64,000 nucleotides of DNA from Halogranum gelatinilyticum (GTDB lineage Archaea; Halobacteriota; Halobacteria; Halobacteriales; Haloferacaceae): assembly GCF_900103715.1 (NCBI RefSeq), contig NZ_FNHL01000003.1:372001-436000 (forward strand). The letters are read 5' to 3'. A model generated the notes under the pieces. That model worked only from the letters and a program-made list of their open reading frames with translations, ran no database searches and was not told where the DNA came from. Shown here one piece after another: positions 16,426 to 25,313 of this stretch. A program made the position numbers and the translations under genes. Position 1 is the stretch's first letter, and every line of letters begins with the position of its first letter.

Positions 16426-17049
16426 ATGAGCGAACGACTACCAACCGGGCTCTCCGCGCTCGACTGGAAGCTCGGCGGTGGTCTCCTCACGAAGCAGCTC
16501 TACGCGTTCGTCTCACCGGCGGACAGTCAGAGCGAACTCCTCCTCGAACTCTTCGCGGCGACGAAGCCCACGCACATCGTCTCGACCCTGCGCCCGGCCG
16601 CGGAGATCCGGGACGAACTCGACTGGGTAGGTATCCCCGACGACGCCGTAACGGTCACCGACTGTTCGGCCGAAGAGCTCGCCGCGGACCCCGAACGGTG
16701 GCTGACACCACCCGAAGGGGGGTATCTCGTGCTTGACCCGTTCGACACGGTCGAAAACGAGGCCGGCCAGGCGTCGCTCCGCGTCCTCGACGCGATGCGG
16801 CGGGCCGTCGACGAGCGGAACGCAGTCGGTCTCGTCCACTGTCTCGAGGAACCGGCGCAGAGCTACCAACGTCGGCTGACGCTGAAGCGCGTCGACGGGG
16901 TGATGCGACTCGACGTGCGGACGACGACCCAATCCATCGAGACGCGGCTGCTCGTCACGAAATACCGGCGCGGTCGTGCCGAGATCGAGCCGATCAAACT
17001 GCGGCTGACCGACCACGTGACGCTCGACACGAGCCGCGATATCGCCTGA
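16426..17049 (+). CDS. RecA/KaiC-like superfamily protein with degenerate P-loop
   Basis: A 207-residue protein with the start of a RAD55/KaiC domain: LPTGLSALDWKLGGGL is the usual lead-in to Walker A. Where GxxGxGKT should follow, the sequence reads SPADSQSE, so ATP binding is probably lost. A Walker-B-like strand (GYLVLDPFD) and the later KaiC-like strands remain. I do not recognise a named family. Its neighbours are a PRC-barrel protein upstream and a TrkA-N/DHH protein that converges on it with 5 nt between stops. A structural or regulatory role is more likely than ATPase activity. Confidence 0.65.
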   Translation: MSERLPTGLSALDWKLGGGLLTKQLYAFVSPADSQSELLLELFAATKPTHIVSTLRPAAEIRDELDWVGIPDDAVTVTDCSAEELAADPERWLTPPEGGYLVLDPFDTVENEAGQASLRVLDAMRRAVDERNAVGLVHCLEEPAQSYQRRLTLKRVDGVMRLDVRTTTQSIETRLLVTKYRRGRAEIEPIKLRLTDHVTLDTSRDIA

Positions 17050-17054
17050 GTCGT

Positions 17055-18536
17055 TCAGTTGCCGTTTGAGGTCTCGCTCGCACCGCCGGTGCTGGTCCCG
17101 GAGCCGCTCTCGACGCCCATCGCCTGGAACAGCTTCCGGCGGACGGCCTCCTCGGTCAACGAGAGCAGCGTGTCGCGGTTGCCCTCGCTCGTCTCGATGC
17201 CGGTGAAGATACCGAGCGGAATCTCGACGCTGCCCTGCGTCGAGTGACCCCCGGCCTCGCCGATGCCCTGGAAGGCATCTTGGAGCACTTTGCCGATGTT
17301 CATCCGGATGTCCTTCGAGCGAGCCGCGAGGTAGATCTTGTCGTCGGCGATGCCGAAGACGGCGGTCGTCGTGATCCCCTCAAGGTTGAGGAGATGCGAG
17401 GCGGCCTGCGTGAGCGCGTCGCGGTCGCGGATGAAGCCCGCGTTCGAGACGAGATGGCTCCCCTGGACCTCGCGGTTCTGGATGGCTTCCGCGAGCACGT
17501 CGAGCGTCTCCGGCGACATCGACGGCGACTCGACCTGTTCGAGCGTGTCGTGGTTGGCGAAAGGGTAGAGATAGGCCGCGGCGGTCAGATCGGCGGGGGT
17601 CGTGTCGCGCTTGAAGTCAAGCGTCTCCGCGCGGATGCCGTAGAGAAGCGCGGTCGCGACGGTTTCGGTCGGACTGAGGTCGAACTCCTGGATATACTTC
17701 GTGAGGATAGTGGAGGTAGAGGAGACGTTGGGGCGGACGTCCATGAACGCGGCGTCGATGCCCTCGTCGGGTTCGAAGTGGTCGATGAAGATGTCGACGT
17801 CGACGTCGGCGTCGAAGCCGCCGGATTTCATGTGGTCGACGAGCGCGACCGCGCCGTACTCGGAGAGGTCACCCGCCTCGCTACGCGGGATGAGTTCGAT
17901 GCCGAGGAGGTTGACGAACGCGCGGTTCTCCTGGTGGCCGATGTCGCCACGGTAGAGGATGTCGGCGTCGATGTCGTACTCGTCGGCGATCATCTGGAGG
18001 GCGACGGCGGAGGCGATGGAGTCGGGGTCGGGGTTGTCGTGGGTGAGGATGGCCAGATTCTCGTCGGTCTCGCGGAGGACGTCCGCGAGCTGGCGGGCCT
18101 TGTACTCCAGCTCGCCGGATTCGAGCGTCCGGAGCGCGGAGTCGGCGATGACGGTGGAGGGGTTGATGACGATGTCGGCACCGAGGCTCTTCAGTTCGTC
18201 TTCGGAGACGGGGTCGGAGGCGCGGACGACGATGAACTGGTCGCCGCCGCGGTCGCGGATGGCCGAGACGGCGGCCTTGTTGGCGTCGACGTCGGAGGCG
18301 AGAATGAGGATGACGTCGCGGTCCGAGACGGCCTCGGCGACCTCGTCCTCGGAGATGTCCTGCTGTTGTGCGTTCAAGTCCTGGTCGCGAAGTGCCTCGA
18401 CCCGGCTGTCGTCCTTGTCGAGGATGAGGACGTCCTTCCCTTCGTCTGCCAGTTCCTCGGCGACGATGTGACCCACGCTGCCACACCCCAAAATCGCATA
18501 CGTCGACATCGAGGAAATGCTGACCCCAGTACTCAT
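17055..18536 (-). CDS. TrkA-N / DHH-DHHA1 family phosphoesterase
   Basis: A 493-residue three-part protein. Residues about 10-130 are a TrkA-N Rossmann domain (ILGCGSVGHIVAEEL) that would bind NAD(H) or another nucleotide. Residues about 150-340 are a DHH phosphoesterase domain with DNPDPDSIAS and the LVDHMKS signature. Residues about 370-470 are DHHA1 with GGHSTQGS. Family members hydrolyse small nucleic acids or cyclic dinucleotides, with two metal ions at the Asp/His cluster. A serine-, glycine- and threonine-rich tail follows. Two starts are possible: MSTGVSISSM (18536, used) and MSTYAILG (18509). Whether the Rossmann part gates the hydrolase is inference. Confidence 0.82.
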   Translation of the reverse strand: MSTGVSISSMSTYAILGCGSVGHIVAEELADEGKDVLILDKDDSRVEALRDQDLNAQQQDISEDEVAEAVSDRDVILILASDVDANKAAVSAIRDRGGDQFIVVRASDPVSEDELKSLGADIVINPSTVIADSALRTLESGELEYKARQLADVLRETDENLAILTHDNPDPDSIASAVALQMIADEYDIDADILYRGDIGHQENRAFVNLLGIELIPRSEAGDLSEYGAVALVDHMKSGGFDADVDVDIFIDHFEPDEGIDAAFMDVRPNVSSTSTILTKYIQEFDLSPTETVATALLYGIRAETLDFKRDTTPADLTAAAYLYPFANHDTLEQVESPSMSPETLDVLAEAIQNREVQGSHLVSNAGFIRDRDALTQAASHLLNLEGITTTAVFGIADDKIYLAARSKDIRMNIGKVLQDAFQGIGEAGGHSTQGSVEIPLGIFTGIETSEGNRDTLLSLTEEAVRRKLFQAMGVESGSGTSTGGASETSNGN

Positions 18537-18630
18537 CAGTACGGTTGGGTATCCACGGACGACACTTAACACCCACCGTTTGCCGTGATTATCGGTGTGA
18601 GACGGCGTACCGACGCTGCTCGAAAGGGAA

Positions 18631-18659
18631 ACGCCTTTTAATGTACCACCGAAAGGCGT
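18631..18659 (+). promoter_or_regulatory. tRNA-Lys promoter inside 8-bp inverted repeat
   Basis: TTTTAATG (18636-18643) lies about 31 nt before the tRNA and serves as its TATA box. It is flanked by a perfect 8-bp inverted repeat, ACGCCTTT (18631-18638) and AAAGGCGT (18652-18659). Confidence 0.5.
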
Positions 18660-18670
18660 GAGTGCACACA

Positions 18671-18744
18671 GGGCCGGTAGCTCAGTTAGGCAGAGCGTCT
18701 GACTCTTAATCAGACGGTCGCGTGTTCAAATCGCGCCCGGCCCG
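18671..18744 (+). tRNA. tRNA-Lys (anticodon CTT)
   Basis: The cloverleaf is complete. Acceptor arms GGGCCGG (18671-18677) and CCGGCCC (18737-18743) pair fully, and G18744 is the discriminator. The D-arm is GCTC/GAGC and the anticodon arm is TCTGA-CTCTTAA-TCAGA with anticodon CTT. The T-loop is TTCAAAT. CCA is not encoded and there is no intron. Confidence 0.95.
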
Positions 18745-18942
18745 CTTTCTTCGGTGAACCACACGGCGAGCACCTCGTGTGCTCGCGACTCGCGTTCTCG
18801 GCTGTGCGGGCATCGGAGCGATTTGAATCAGGGAACGAAACGAGCGTCACCGAGTGGAGTGACCGTGGTTCAAATCCTGCGTGTTTTTGCTGCTAACAGA
18901 ATGTCAGCGGAGTTTATGTTAGTATGACAAAAAGTCACGCAT
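18745..18942 (+). other. Gene-free stretch after tRNA-Lys
   Basis: About 200 nt without a gene. The 9-mer GTTCAAATC of the tRNA T-loop (18724-18732) recurs at 18868-18876, too short to be a convincing attachment site. Composition drops toward AT beyond 18885. Confidence 0.3.
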
Positions 18943-19428
18943 ATGCAGAGCGGAAGCCTCAGCGCCTTCGCCAAGGCTCGTGAAGAAATTCAGTTGTGGC
19001 CAGCTGCGACCGCAGCTTTCTATTTCACCGTCAATGACTCTCCGTGGGTTCTCATTCTATTTATGATGCTTACTGTGGCCGGTGCTATAACCTACAAGAT
19101 GCATGAGGCACTCCGTGAAGCACTGACGAACAGAAACCGCTTTTCTGATGTCAGGAACCGCAATTCTCGCAACAAAATAAAGAACGAGACCAATCCATTC
19201 GTTGTCGGATTTGAGGTATGGGACGCGACGCGACCAGATAATAAGGTAATACGTACTTTGGCAGTCGCAGGAATGGCAACGAATCTCGTGGCGGGGGGAT
19301 GTCTGTTTATTTGGTTATTTTTACGTTTAATCGGACCAGTTTCACCATCTATCACAGGTGTCGGGTTGCTCTCCCTCCCGTTGTTGATAGCCGCAATGAT
19401 GGCTTCATCAATTGTCTGGTCATCTTGA
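18943..19428 (+). CDS. Hypothetical membrane protein in AT-rich patch
   Basis: A 161-residue protein I do not recognise. It has hydrophobic helices near residues 22-45, 103-125 and 135-155, and between them a basic, asparagine-rich soluble segment (RNRNSRNKIKNE). Its base composition, codon use (many AAT, TTT and ATA codons) and basic character differ clearly from the GC-rich, acidic neighbours. It sits 200 nt downstream of tRNA-Lys, a common integration site. I therefore infer recent transfer or a remnant of an integrated element. The start ATG is the first in frame after a short AT-rich leader. Confidence 0.6.
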   Translation: MQSGSLSAFAKAREEIQLWPAATAAFYFTVNDSPWVLILFMMLTVAGAITYKMHEALREALTNRNRFSDVRNRNSRNKIKNETNPFVVGFEVWDATRPDNKVIRTLAVAGMATNLVAGGCLFIWLFLRLIGPVSPSITGVGLLSLPLLIAAMMASSIVWSS

Positions 19429-19541
19429 TTTCAAAAACCCCGCTGCAGTATCGAGAAGAGCACAGATTTAGCTGCCAGGTCAATCCTGCGTTGAAATTGT
19501 AGAGGCGAACGGCTACATGCCCTCCGCGCCATTGAGAAGTC

Positions 19542-19991
19542 ATGGCCAACCCGACGTTTCGCGAAGTACAACGCTTCCGTCAGCCGTGGCTCTGGGCGTT
19601 TCTCATCCTCGTACTCCTCCCGACAGCCATCGTCGGTGGGCCGTTCGGCGCGCTCGTCGGCGGGGCGGTCGCCCTCTTCGTGTGGTCGCTGCGGCTCACG
19701 ACCGAAGTCCGCGAGGACGCGCTGTACGTGCGGTTCTTCCCGTTTCACGTCTCGGAGAAGCGGATTCCGTGGAGCGACGTCGCTGCCGCCGAGGCGGTCC
19801 GGTACCGACCCCTCCGTGACTACGGCGGGTGGGGAATCCGCTTCGCGAAGGGTCGGCTGGCGTACAACGTGAGAGGCTCAGAGGGCGTGCGGTTGACCCG
19901 TCCGGGCGAGCGCGAACTGCTCGTCGGGAGTCAGGAGCCGTACGAGTTGGCGCGGGCGATCCGCGACGCGATGCGGAACACCGGGCACTGA
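19542..19991 (+). CDS. DUF6141-type membrane protein
   Basis: A 149-residue protein. Two closely spaced hydrophobic helices (residues about 16-48, WLWAFLILVLLPTAIVGGPF then ALVGGAVALFVWSL) are followed by a soluble, beta-rich domain. That domain reads like a PH/bacterial-PH-type module (LYVRFFPFHVSEKRIPW; GGWGIRF). It matches a haloarchaeal family I recall as DUF6141, function unknown. The GC content is back to the chromosomal norm, so the AT-rich patch ends before it. Confidence 0.75.
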   Translation: MANPTFREVQRFRQPWLWAFLILVLLPTAIVGGPFGALVGGAVALFVWSLRLTTEVREDALYVRFFPFHVSEKRIPWSDVAAAEAVRYRPLRDYGGWGIRFAKGRLAYNVRGSEGVRLTRPGERELLVGSQEPYELARAIRDAMRNTGH

Positions 19992-20039
19992 CGGCCTACG
20001 AACCGAAACCACTTTTCGCCGGGTTGGTGGATTCCCCCT

Positions 20040-21332
20040 GTGGACGACAGAAAGCTGCAGTTCTACGCACTCTACCTCACGCGGTTCGCGGGTGGCTTCG
20101 GGGTCGTCACGCTGTTGACGCTCCTACCGAAGTTCATCGACTATCTCGAACCGACGGCGGTGACGGTTCTCGGCGTCTCGCTCAGTGCCGGGTTCGTCAT
20201 CGGGATGTACACGACGGGCTTTACGCTGGCGCAGACGATTGCCGTCGTCCCGTTGGCGTGGGCGGGCGACCGGTTCGACAAACGGCTCGTCCTCGTCGGC
20301 TCGATGGGTCTCGGCGTCGTCGCCTACGCGCTGTTTCCGCTGGCCGACCTGAGCCTCTCGTTCATCCTCGCCCGCGGGTTGCAGGGCGTCGCCGTCACGG
20401 GTGCTGGGCTGATGTCGCTCGCGCTCGTCGGCGAAATCGCCGACACGGGCACCCGCGCGAACCGCATCGGAAAGGCGAACGCCTCGCGCTTCGCCGCCTC
20501 CATCATCGGCGCGGCCACAGCGGGCGGTCTCTACGACTACTTCGGTGCCGACGGCGACGCCTTCACCCCCATCTTCGCGCTCATCACGGCGATTCTGGCG
20601 GTCGCGACCCTGCTCGCGTGGCTCTCGCTCTCGCCCGACGAGACCCGAATTCAGGGCTTTCCCTTCTCGGATCTCGCGTTCAACCGCCGCATCATCTCGT
20701 TGACGAGCTTCCGCGCGCAGTACGCCGTCGCCGTCACGCTCGTGCGGACGTGGGTCCCCATCTACGCCGGTGTCACCGCCGCGTCCGGCGGGCTGGGCTA
20801 CGGCGCGCTCGCGGTCAGTCTGACCATCATCGCCGAGAAGTTCTGTAACATGGTGCTCCAGCCCCACACGGGCCGTATCTCCGACGGCCACGGGCGAGCG
20901 CTTTTCATCTTCTTCGGCGGCGGTCTCTACGGACTCGTCGCGCTCGCGGTCCCCTTCTCGCCCGCCATCGGGACGGCACTCGGCGTCCCGACGGCACTGC
21001 CGTTCCTCGGCCCACTCACGCCCGCGTTCCTCCCGCTCGTCGGACTCTCAGGACTGCTCGGCGTCGCCGACAGTTTCCGCGAACCCGCGAGTATGGCACT
21101 GTTCGCCGACGAGGGAACCGACGACGGCGGCGTCGCCAGTAGCTTCGGTATCCGCGAACTCGTCTGGCGGCCCGGCAGCGTCGTCGCACCTCTCCTCGGC
21201 GGCTATCTGATGACCGAGGTCGGCATGGAGTGGGTCTTCTACGTCGGCGGCGCGGCCGCGGTCACGGGCGTCGTCACGTTCCTCGGCGTGCTCTCGTACT
21301 TCCACGGGCCGACCGCGTTGACCGAGTGGTGA
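20040..21332 (+). CDS. MFS transporter
   Basis: A 430-residue major facilitator with about 12 hydrophobic helices. The loop between helices 2 and 3 carries AWAGDRFDKRLVLVGSMGLG, a clear version of the GxxxDRxGRR signature. A basic/polar central loop divides the two six-helix halves (near SPDETRIQGF). The start is GTG (20040); the protein begins close to helix 1. The substrate cannot be read; the family exports drugs or moves sugars and other small molecules. It follows the DUF6141 gene by 48 nt. Confidence 0.87.
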   Translation: MDDRKLQFYALYLTRFAGGFGVVTLLTLLPKFIDYLEPTAVTVLGVSLSAGFVIGMYTTGFTLAQTIAVVPLAWAGDRFDKRLVLVGSMGLGVVAYALFPLADLSLSFILARGLQGVAVTGAGLMSLALVGEIADTGTRANRIGKANASRFAASIIGAATAGGLYDYFGADGDAFTPIFALITAILAVATLLAWLSLSPDETRIQGFPFSDLAFNRRIISLTSFRAQYAVAVTLVRTWVPIYAGVTAASGGLGYGALAVSLTIIAEKFCNMVLQPHTGRISDGHGRALFIFFGGGLYGLVALAVPFSPAIGTALGVPTALPFLGPLTPAFLPLVGLSGLLGVADSFREPASMALFADEGTDDGGVASSFGIRELVWRPGSVVAPLLGGYLMTEVGMEWVFYVGGAAAVTGVVTFLGVLSYFHGPTALTEW

Positions 21333-21382
21333 GACGCCTCGCTGCGGGCTAGTGTCAATAGCTCGTCGACCGTATCACAGGT

Positions 21383-22843
21383 ATGGCACGTCCAGCGTCG
21401 CTCGAAACCCCCCGACTGCACCGCCTCCTCACCTCGCCGCTCGGACGGCTCTTGGAGACGGACGCCCTCGAACGGGTCGCCCTCGGTGGCGTCCGCCGTG
21501 AGTTCGGCATCAGCCGCGCCCGTTCGGCCGCCGACGTCTCGCTCGGCCACGGTCCCGCCGCGTTCCTCGACGCCGTCGGCGCGCCCCCCGCACCCGACCT
21601 CCATCCACGCATCGAACGGGCACTGGCCGCGTACGCGACGCGCCGCGAGGCGTTCGACGCGGCCAACGAACGCTGGGAGGAGGCCTTCTGGGGACCGGAA
21701 GACGCCGCCCCCGACGACCTCGTCGAAGTCGAGCGCGAGCGTCGCGCGGCCGCCGACCGCCGCGCACAGCCGACTCGGCTGTTTCGCTTCCTCGCGACCG
21801 ACCATCTCCTGCCGCCCGTGAAGTACGACGTGCCGACACCCGAGGAAGCGCGTCACCAGTGGGAGGGCTATCTCGCGACGCCCGAACGGCTCTACGGCTT
21901 CGACGGCCCGCTGCCGACGGTCGAACGCTCGCAAGAGGTTCGCGGTCCCGGCACCGTCGAGTCGTTCCTCCGGTTCGAGTCGCCCTCGCCGTACTTCGAG
22001 ACGGCGACAGCGCGAGTCTACGAGCCCGAGACGGCCGACCGGTCGGCGTTGCCGACGCTCGTCTTCAACCACGGCCTCGGCATGATGAACGACACGATGG
22101 CCTACTGGCCGCCGGAGGCCGCGCTGGCGCGGCCGCTCGCACGGGAGGGGTTCCGCGTGGTGCTGCCGGACGCGCCCTGGCACGGTCGCCGCGAGATGGT
22201 CGGCACCTACAGCGGCGAGCACTACCTCGCGAAGGGTCCCATCGGGATGTTCCAACTGTTCTCGGCCGCAGCCCTGGAGAACGGCGTCCTCGTCGACTGG
22301 GCGCGAACGGAGGGCGCGCCGGCCGTCGCCGTCGGCGGCCTGAGTCTCGGTGGCATCACGACGCTCCACGTCGTCGGCCACTGCGGTGCGTGGCCCGAAT
22401 CGACCCGCCCGGACCTCGCGTTCCCCGTCGCCGGCGCCGGTCTCGTCGACGAGACGGTCGTCCGGAGTGAGCTACTGGACGCGCTCGACACCGACAAGGC
22501 GCTACGGGCTGCCGGGTGGACGCCCGCGCTCCTCGGCGAGTTCGGGCCGCTCCTGAATCCGCCGACGACGTGCGGTATCGACCCCGAGCGGGTGGTTCCA
22601 GTCGCCGGCGTCCGCGACGAGGTCGTCCCCTACGACACGACGCGGTGGCTCCTCGACTCGTGGGGCGTGCCGGACGGAAACCGCGTCGAGTGGGACGTCG
22701 GCCACTTCGGCGTCCTGATGCAGATGCTCCGTCACGACGAGTTCCGAGAGCGAGTAAAGGCGGCGTTCGCGACGCTGGAGGAGTCGAACGGAGTCACAGA
22801 AACAGCGGACGTCGACGAGTCGACATCGGCGGCCGCGTCGTAG
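21383..22843 (+). CDS. Alpha/beta hydrolase
   Basis: A 486-residue hydrolase with a long N-terminal region (about 200 residues, helical and charged) before the alpha/beta core. The nucleophile elbow GGLSLGG gives S321. GVRDEVVP gives D412, and VGHFG gives H441, which together form a complete catalytic triad in the correct order. The oxyanion region NHGLGMMND precedes them. An esterase or a peptidase-like lipase is possible. The unusual N-terminal extension is larger than a normal lid and I do not recognise it. It stands alone between an MFS gene and convergent thrS. Confidence 0.75.
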   Translation: MARPASLETPRLHRLLTSPLGRLLETDALERVALGGVRREFGISRARSAADVSLGHGPAAFLDAVGAPPAPDLHPRIERALAAYATRREAFDAANERWEEAFWGPEDAAPDDLVEVERERRAAADRRAQPTRLFRFLATDHLLPPVKYDVPTPEEARHQWEGYLATPERLYGFDGPLPTVERSQEVRGPGTVESFLRFESPSPYFETATARVYEPETADRSALPTLVFNHGLGMMNDTMAYWPPEAALARPLAREGFRVVLPDAPWHGRREMVGTYSGEHYLAKGPIGMFQLFSAAALENGVLVDWARTEGAPAVAVGGLSLGGITTLHVVGHCGAWPESTRPDLAFPVAGAGLVDETVVRSELLDALDTDKALRAAGWTPALLGEFGPLLNPPTTCGIDPERVVPVAGVRDEVVPYDTTRWLLDSWGVPDGNRVEWDVGHFGVLMQMLRHDEFRERVKAAFATLEESNGVTETADVDESTSAAAS

Positions 22844-22882
22844 CAGCGGCGGCGGCGGCACCGTAAGCGTAGGTCGGTATCG

Positions 22883-24811
22883 CTACTCGTCGAGGAAGTC
22901 GGGTTCCTCGCGCTTCTCCTCGCGCTCGGCTTCGAGATGGGCGCGGAAGTCCTCGATCTCGACGTCCTTGGCCTCGCGTTCCTTGCGGTCGCGGACCGAG
23001 ATGGTCTGGGTCTCGGCCTCGTCGCCGCCGACGATGATCATGTACGGGACGCGGTCCTCCTGCGCCTCTCGGATTTTGCGGCCAAGCGTCCACGAGCGGT
23101 CCTCGATCTCGACGCGGAAGTCGCCGAAGTCGCGGTTCTTGAGCCGCTTTGCGTAGCCGAGTTGGTCGTCGCTGATGGGCAGGATACGGACCTGCTCGGG
23201 CGCGAGCCAGAACGGGAACTTGCCGTTGAAATGCTCGATGAGCACCATGAAGAACCGCTCGTAGCTGCCGTAGAGCGCGCGGTGGATCATGACCGGCTGG
23301 TGTTCCTCGTTGTCCTCGCCCGTGTAGCTCAGGTCGAAGCGGTCGGGCATGTTGAAGTCCAGCTGGACCGTCGGCCCGTCCCACTTGCGGCCGAGGGCGT
23401 CCTTGAACGCGAAGTCGATCTTCGGGCCGTAGAACGCGCCGTCGCCGGCTTCGATACCGTAGTCGATGCCGCTGTCGTCGAGGACAGCGCGAAGCTGCGT
23501 CTCGGCCTGCTCCCAGATCTCGTCGCTGCCGACGGACTTCTCCGGGCGCGTCGCGAGCGCGACCTCGGCGTCGAGACCGAACGTGTCGAAGACTTCGAGG
23601 ATGTTCTCGATGATGAGGTTGATCTCGTCTTCGATCTGGTCGGGTCGGACGAAGAGATGGCCGTCGTCGATGGTGAACGACCAGACGCGCGACAGACCCG
23701 AGAGTTCGCCGCGCTGCTCCTTGCGGTAGACTTTCCCGTCCTCGAAGTAGCGGACCGGCAGGTCGCGGTAGGACCACGACCGCTGGTCGAAGATGGTCGC
23801 GTGGCCGGGGCAGTTCATCGGCTTCAATCCATATTCCTCGTCGTTGACGTCGAGGAGGAACATGTCGTCGACGTAGTTCTCGTAGTGGCCCGACTTCTTC
23901 CAGAGTTCCGTCCGGAACAGATGTGGCGTCTCGACGGGGTCGTAGCCCGCATCGAGGTTGAGCTGCTTCGCGAAGTCGGCGAGTTCGTCGAGGATGCGCT
24001 TGCCGTTCGGATGGTAGAGCGGCAGCCCCGGCCCCGTCGTCTCGTCGATGGAGAACAGTTCGAGCTCCTGGCCGAGTTTGCGGTGGTCGCGCTCTTTGGC
24101 CTCCTCGCGCATCTCGAGGAAGTCGTGGAGGTCCGACTCGGAGGCGAAGGCCGTCCCGTAGACACGCGTCAGCGTCTCGTTCTCCTCGTCGCCGCGCCAG
24201 TAGGCGGAGGAGATGTTGAGCAGTTTGAACGCGCCGATTTCGCCCGTCGACTCGACGTGCGGGCCCTTACAGAGGTCCTCGAACTCGCCCTGTTTGTAGA
24301 ACGAGAGCTGGTCGTCGCCAGCGGCCTCGGTCTCCAGAATCTCGCGCTTGAACTCGTTGTCCTCGTACTTCGCGAGCGCGTCCTCGCGGTCGACGAGTTC
24401 GCGTTCGATGTCGAGGTCTTCCTCGATGATGGCGTCCATCTCCGCTTCGACGTCCTCGAGGTCGTCCATGTCGAGGTCGACGTTCGTCACGTCGTAGTAG
24501 AAGCCCTCGTCCGTCCACGGGCCGATGGTCAGTTTGGCCTCGGGATGGAGTCGCTGGAGTGCCTGGGCGAAGACGTGGGCGGCGGAGTGTCGGAGAACGT
24601 CCAGATACTCGTCTGACTGGTCGGTGACGATGACGAGATCGTCACCGTCGTGCAGTTCGGAGGCTTTGTCGACGAGTTCGCCGTTGACGACACCGGCGAC
24701 CGTGTCCTTTCCGAGACCCGGACCGATTTCGTAGGCGGCGTCCTCGACGGAGGCTCCGTCGGGGACGGAAAGCTCCGACCCGTCGGGGAGAATAACCACG
24801 ATGTCACTCAT
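22883..24811 (-). CDS. thrS: Threonine--tRNA ligase
   Basis: A 642-residue class II synthetase that charges tRNA-Thr. The TGS domain is at residues 1-60, the editing domain follows with [11 protein letters not shown] (HxxxH) and [11 protein letters not shown], and the catalytic core contains the class II motifs ([29 protein letters not shown]). The C-terminal anticodon domain ends the protein. This is the bacterial-type editing domain, which haloarchaea use instead of the D-Tyr-deacylase-like one of many archaea. The start [11 protein letters not shown] is supported by a TATA box (CTTATC near 24840) 28 nt upstream. Confidence 0.95.
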   Translation of the reverse strand: MSDIVVILPDGSELSVPDGASVEDAAYEIGPGLGKDTVAGVVNGELVDKASELHDGDDLVIVTDQSDEYLDVLRHSAAHVFAQALQRLHPEAKLTIGPWTDEGFYYDVTNVDLDMDDLEDVEAEMDAIIEEDLDIERELVDREDALAKYEDNEFKREILETEAAGDDQLSFYKQGEFEDLCKGPHVESTGEIGAFKLLNISSAYWRGDEENETLTRVYGTAFASESDLHDFLEMREEAKERDHRKLGQELELFSIDETTGPGLPLYHPNGKRILDELADFAKQLNLDAGYDPVETPHLFRTELWKKSGHYENYVDDMFLLDVNDEEYGLKPMNCPGHATIFDQRSWSYRDLPVRYFEDGKVYRKEQRGELSGLSRVWSFTIDDGHLFVRPDQIEDEINLIIENILEVFDTFGLDAEVALATRPEKSVGSDEIWEQAETQLRAVLDDSGIDYGIEAGDGAFYGPKIDFAFKDALGRKWDGPTVQLDFNMPDRFDLSYTGEDNEEHQPVMIHRALYGSYERFFMVLIEHFNGKFPFWLAPEQVRILPISDDQLGYAKRLKNRDFGDFRVEIEDRSWTLGRKIREAQEDRVPYMIIVGGDEAETQTISVRDRKEREAKDVEIEDFRAHLEAEREEKREEPDFLDE

Positions 24812-25313
24812 ACGAAAACGGAATCGGAGCGGCCGGATAAGTGTTGTTGAGACGCGCGACGGCGTGTCAATGCAGGGGAATCGCTTTGTCGGATGGCTCG
24901 GTGATGGTTTCGACTGGGCGACAGGTCGGGGGTGTCGTGAGAGACACAACGAAATCAATACTGAACCACCCCGACTACCGAGAGGACAACGAGACCGAGC
25001 CACCAGCCCACCATCGAAAGCCGAGAACACACCTCGTTTCCGCTGAAACGCCGATTCCGGAGAGATATATAGCTAACCGCAGGTTCTGACCCCGCAGTTT
25101 AGACGGATGACCGACGACCGAGACGTCTGAGCCAAGACGGGGAGACGGAGAGGTGGAGAAGGTCGTCCAGCGGGTAGAGCCGGTAGGCCACGTCAACGAC
25201 ACGGACGAACCGGGCGACCGAATCGACCCTGAACAGATTCCTCAACCGGCTCACGAGCTGTCACGTCTCCAGTGACCAAACCCTTCAAAGCCCCTCCACG
25301 ACATACCTCAGCC
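24812..25313 (+). other. 500-nt region without a supported gene
   Basis: Between thrS and malQ I see no protein frame with family-like sequence. A good TATA-like GATATATAGC (25061-25070) lies in the middle on the plus strand and is followed by about 240 nt of purine-rich sequence, so a short RNA is conceivable. The thrS promoter occupies the left end. Confidence 0.3.

Noticed and set aside
17244-18569. 441-codon open frame on the plus strand opposite the TrkA-N/DHH gene
   Set aside because: Its sequence is a Val/Gly/Asp mirror of the GC-rich gene on the other strand and has no family-like motif.
18724-18876. Attachment-site pair at tRNA-Lys from the shared GTTCAAATC
   Set aside because: Nine bases of a common T-loop sequence are not enough; flanks differ, unlike the 25-bp case at tRNA-Tyr.
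22937-24616. 559-codon frame opposite thrS
   Set aside because: Antisense shadow of a well-supported ThrRS; composition is the usual Val/Leu/Glu reading of GC-rich codons.
25107-25130. Seven-codon ATG frame after the TATA-like box before malQ
   Set aside because: Too short to judge and with no conserved context visible.
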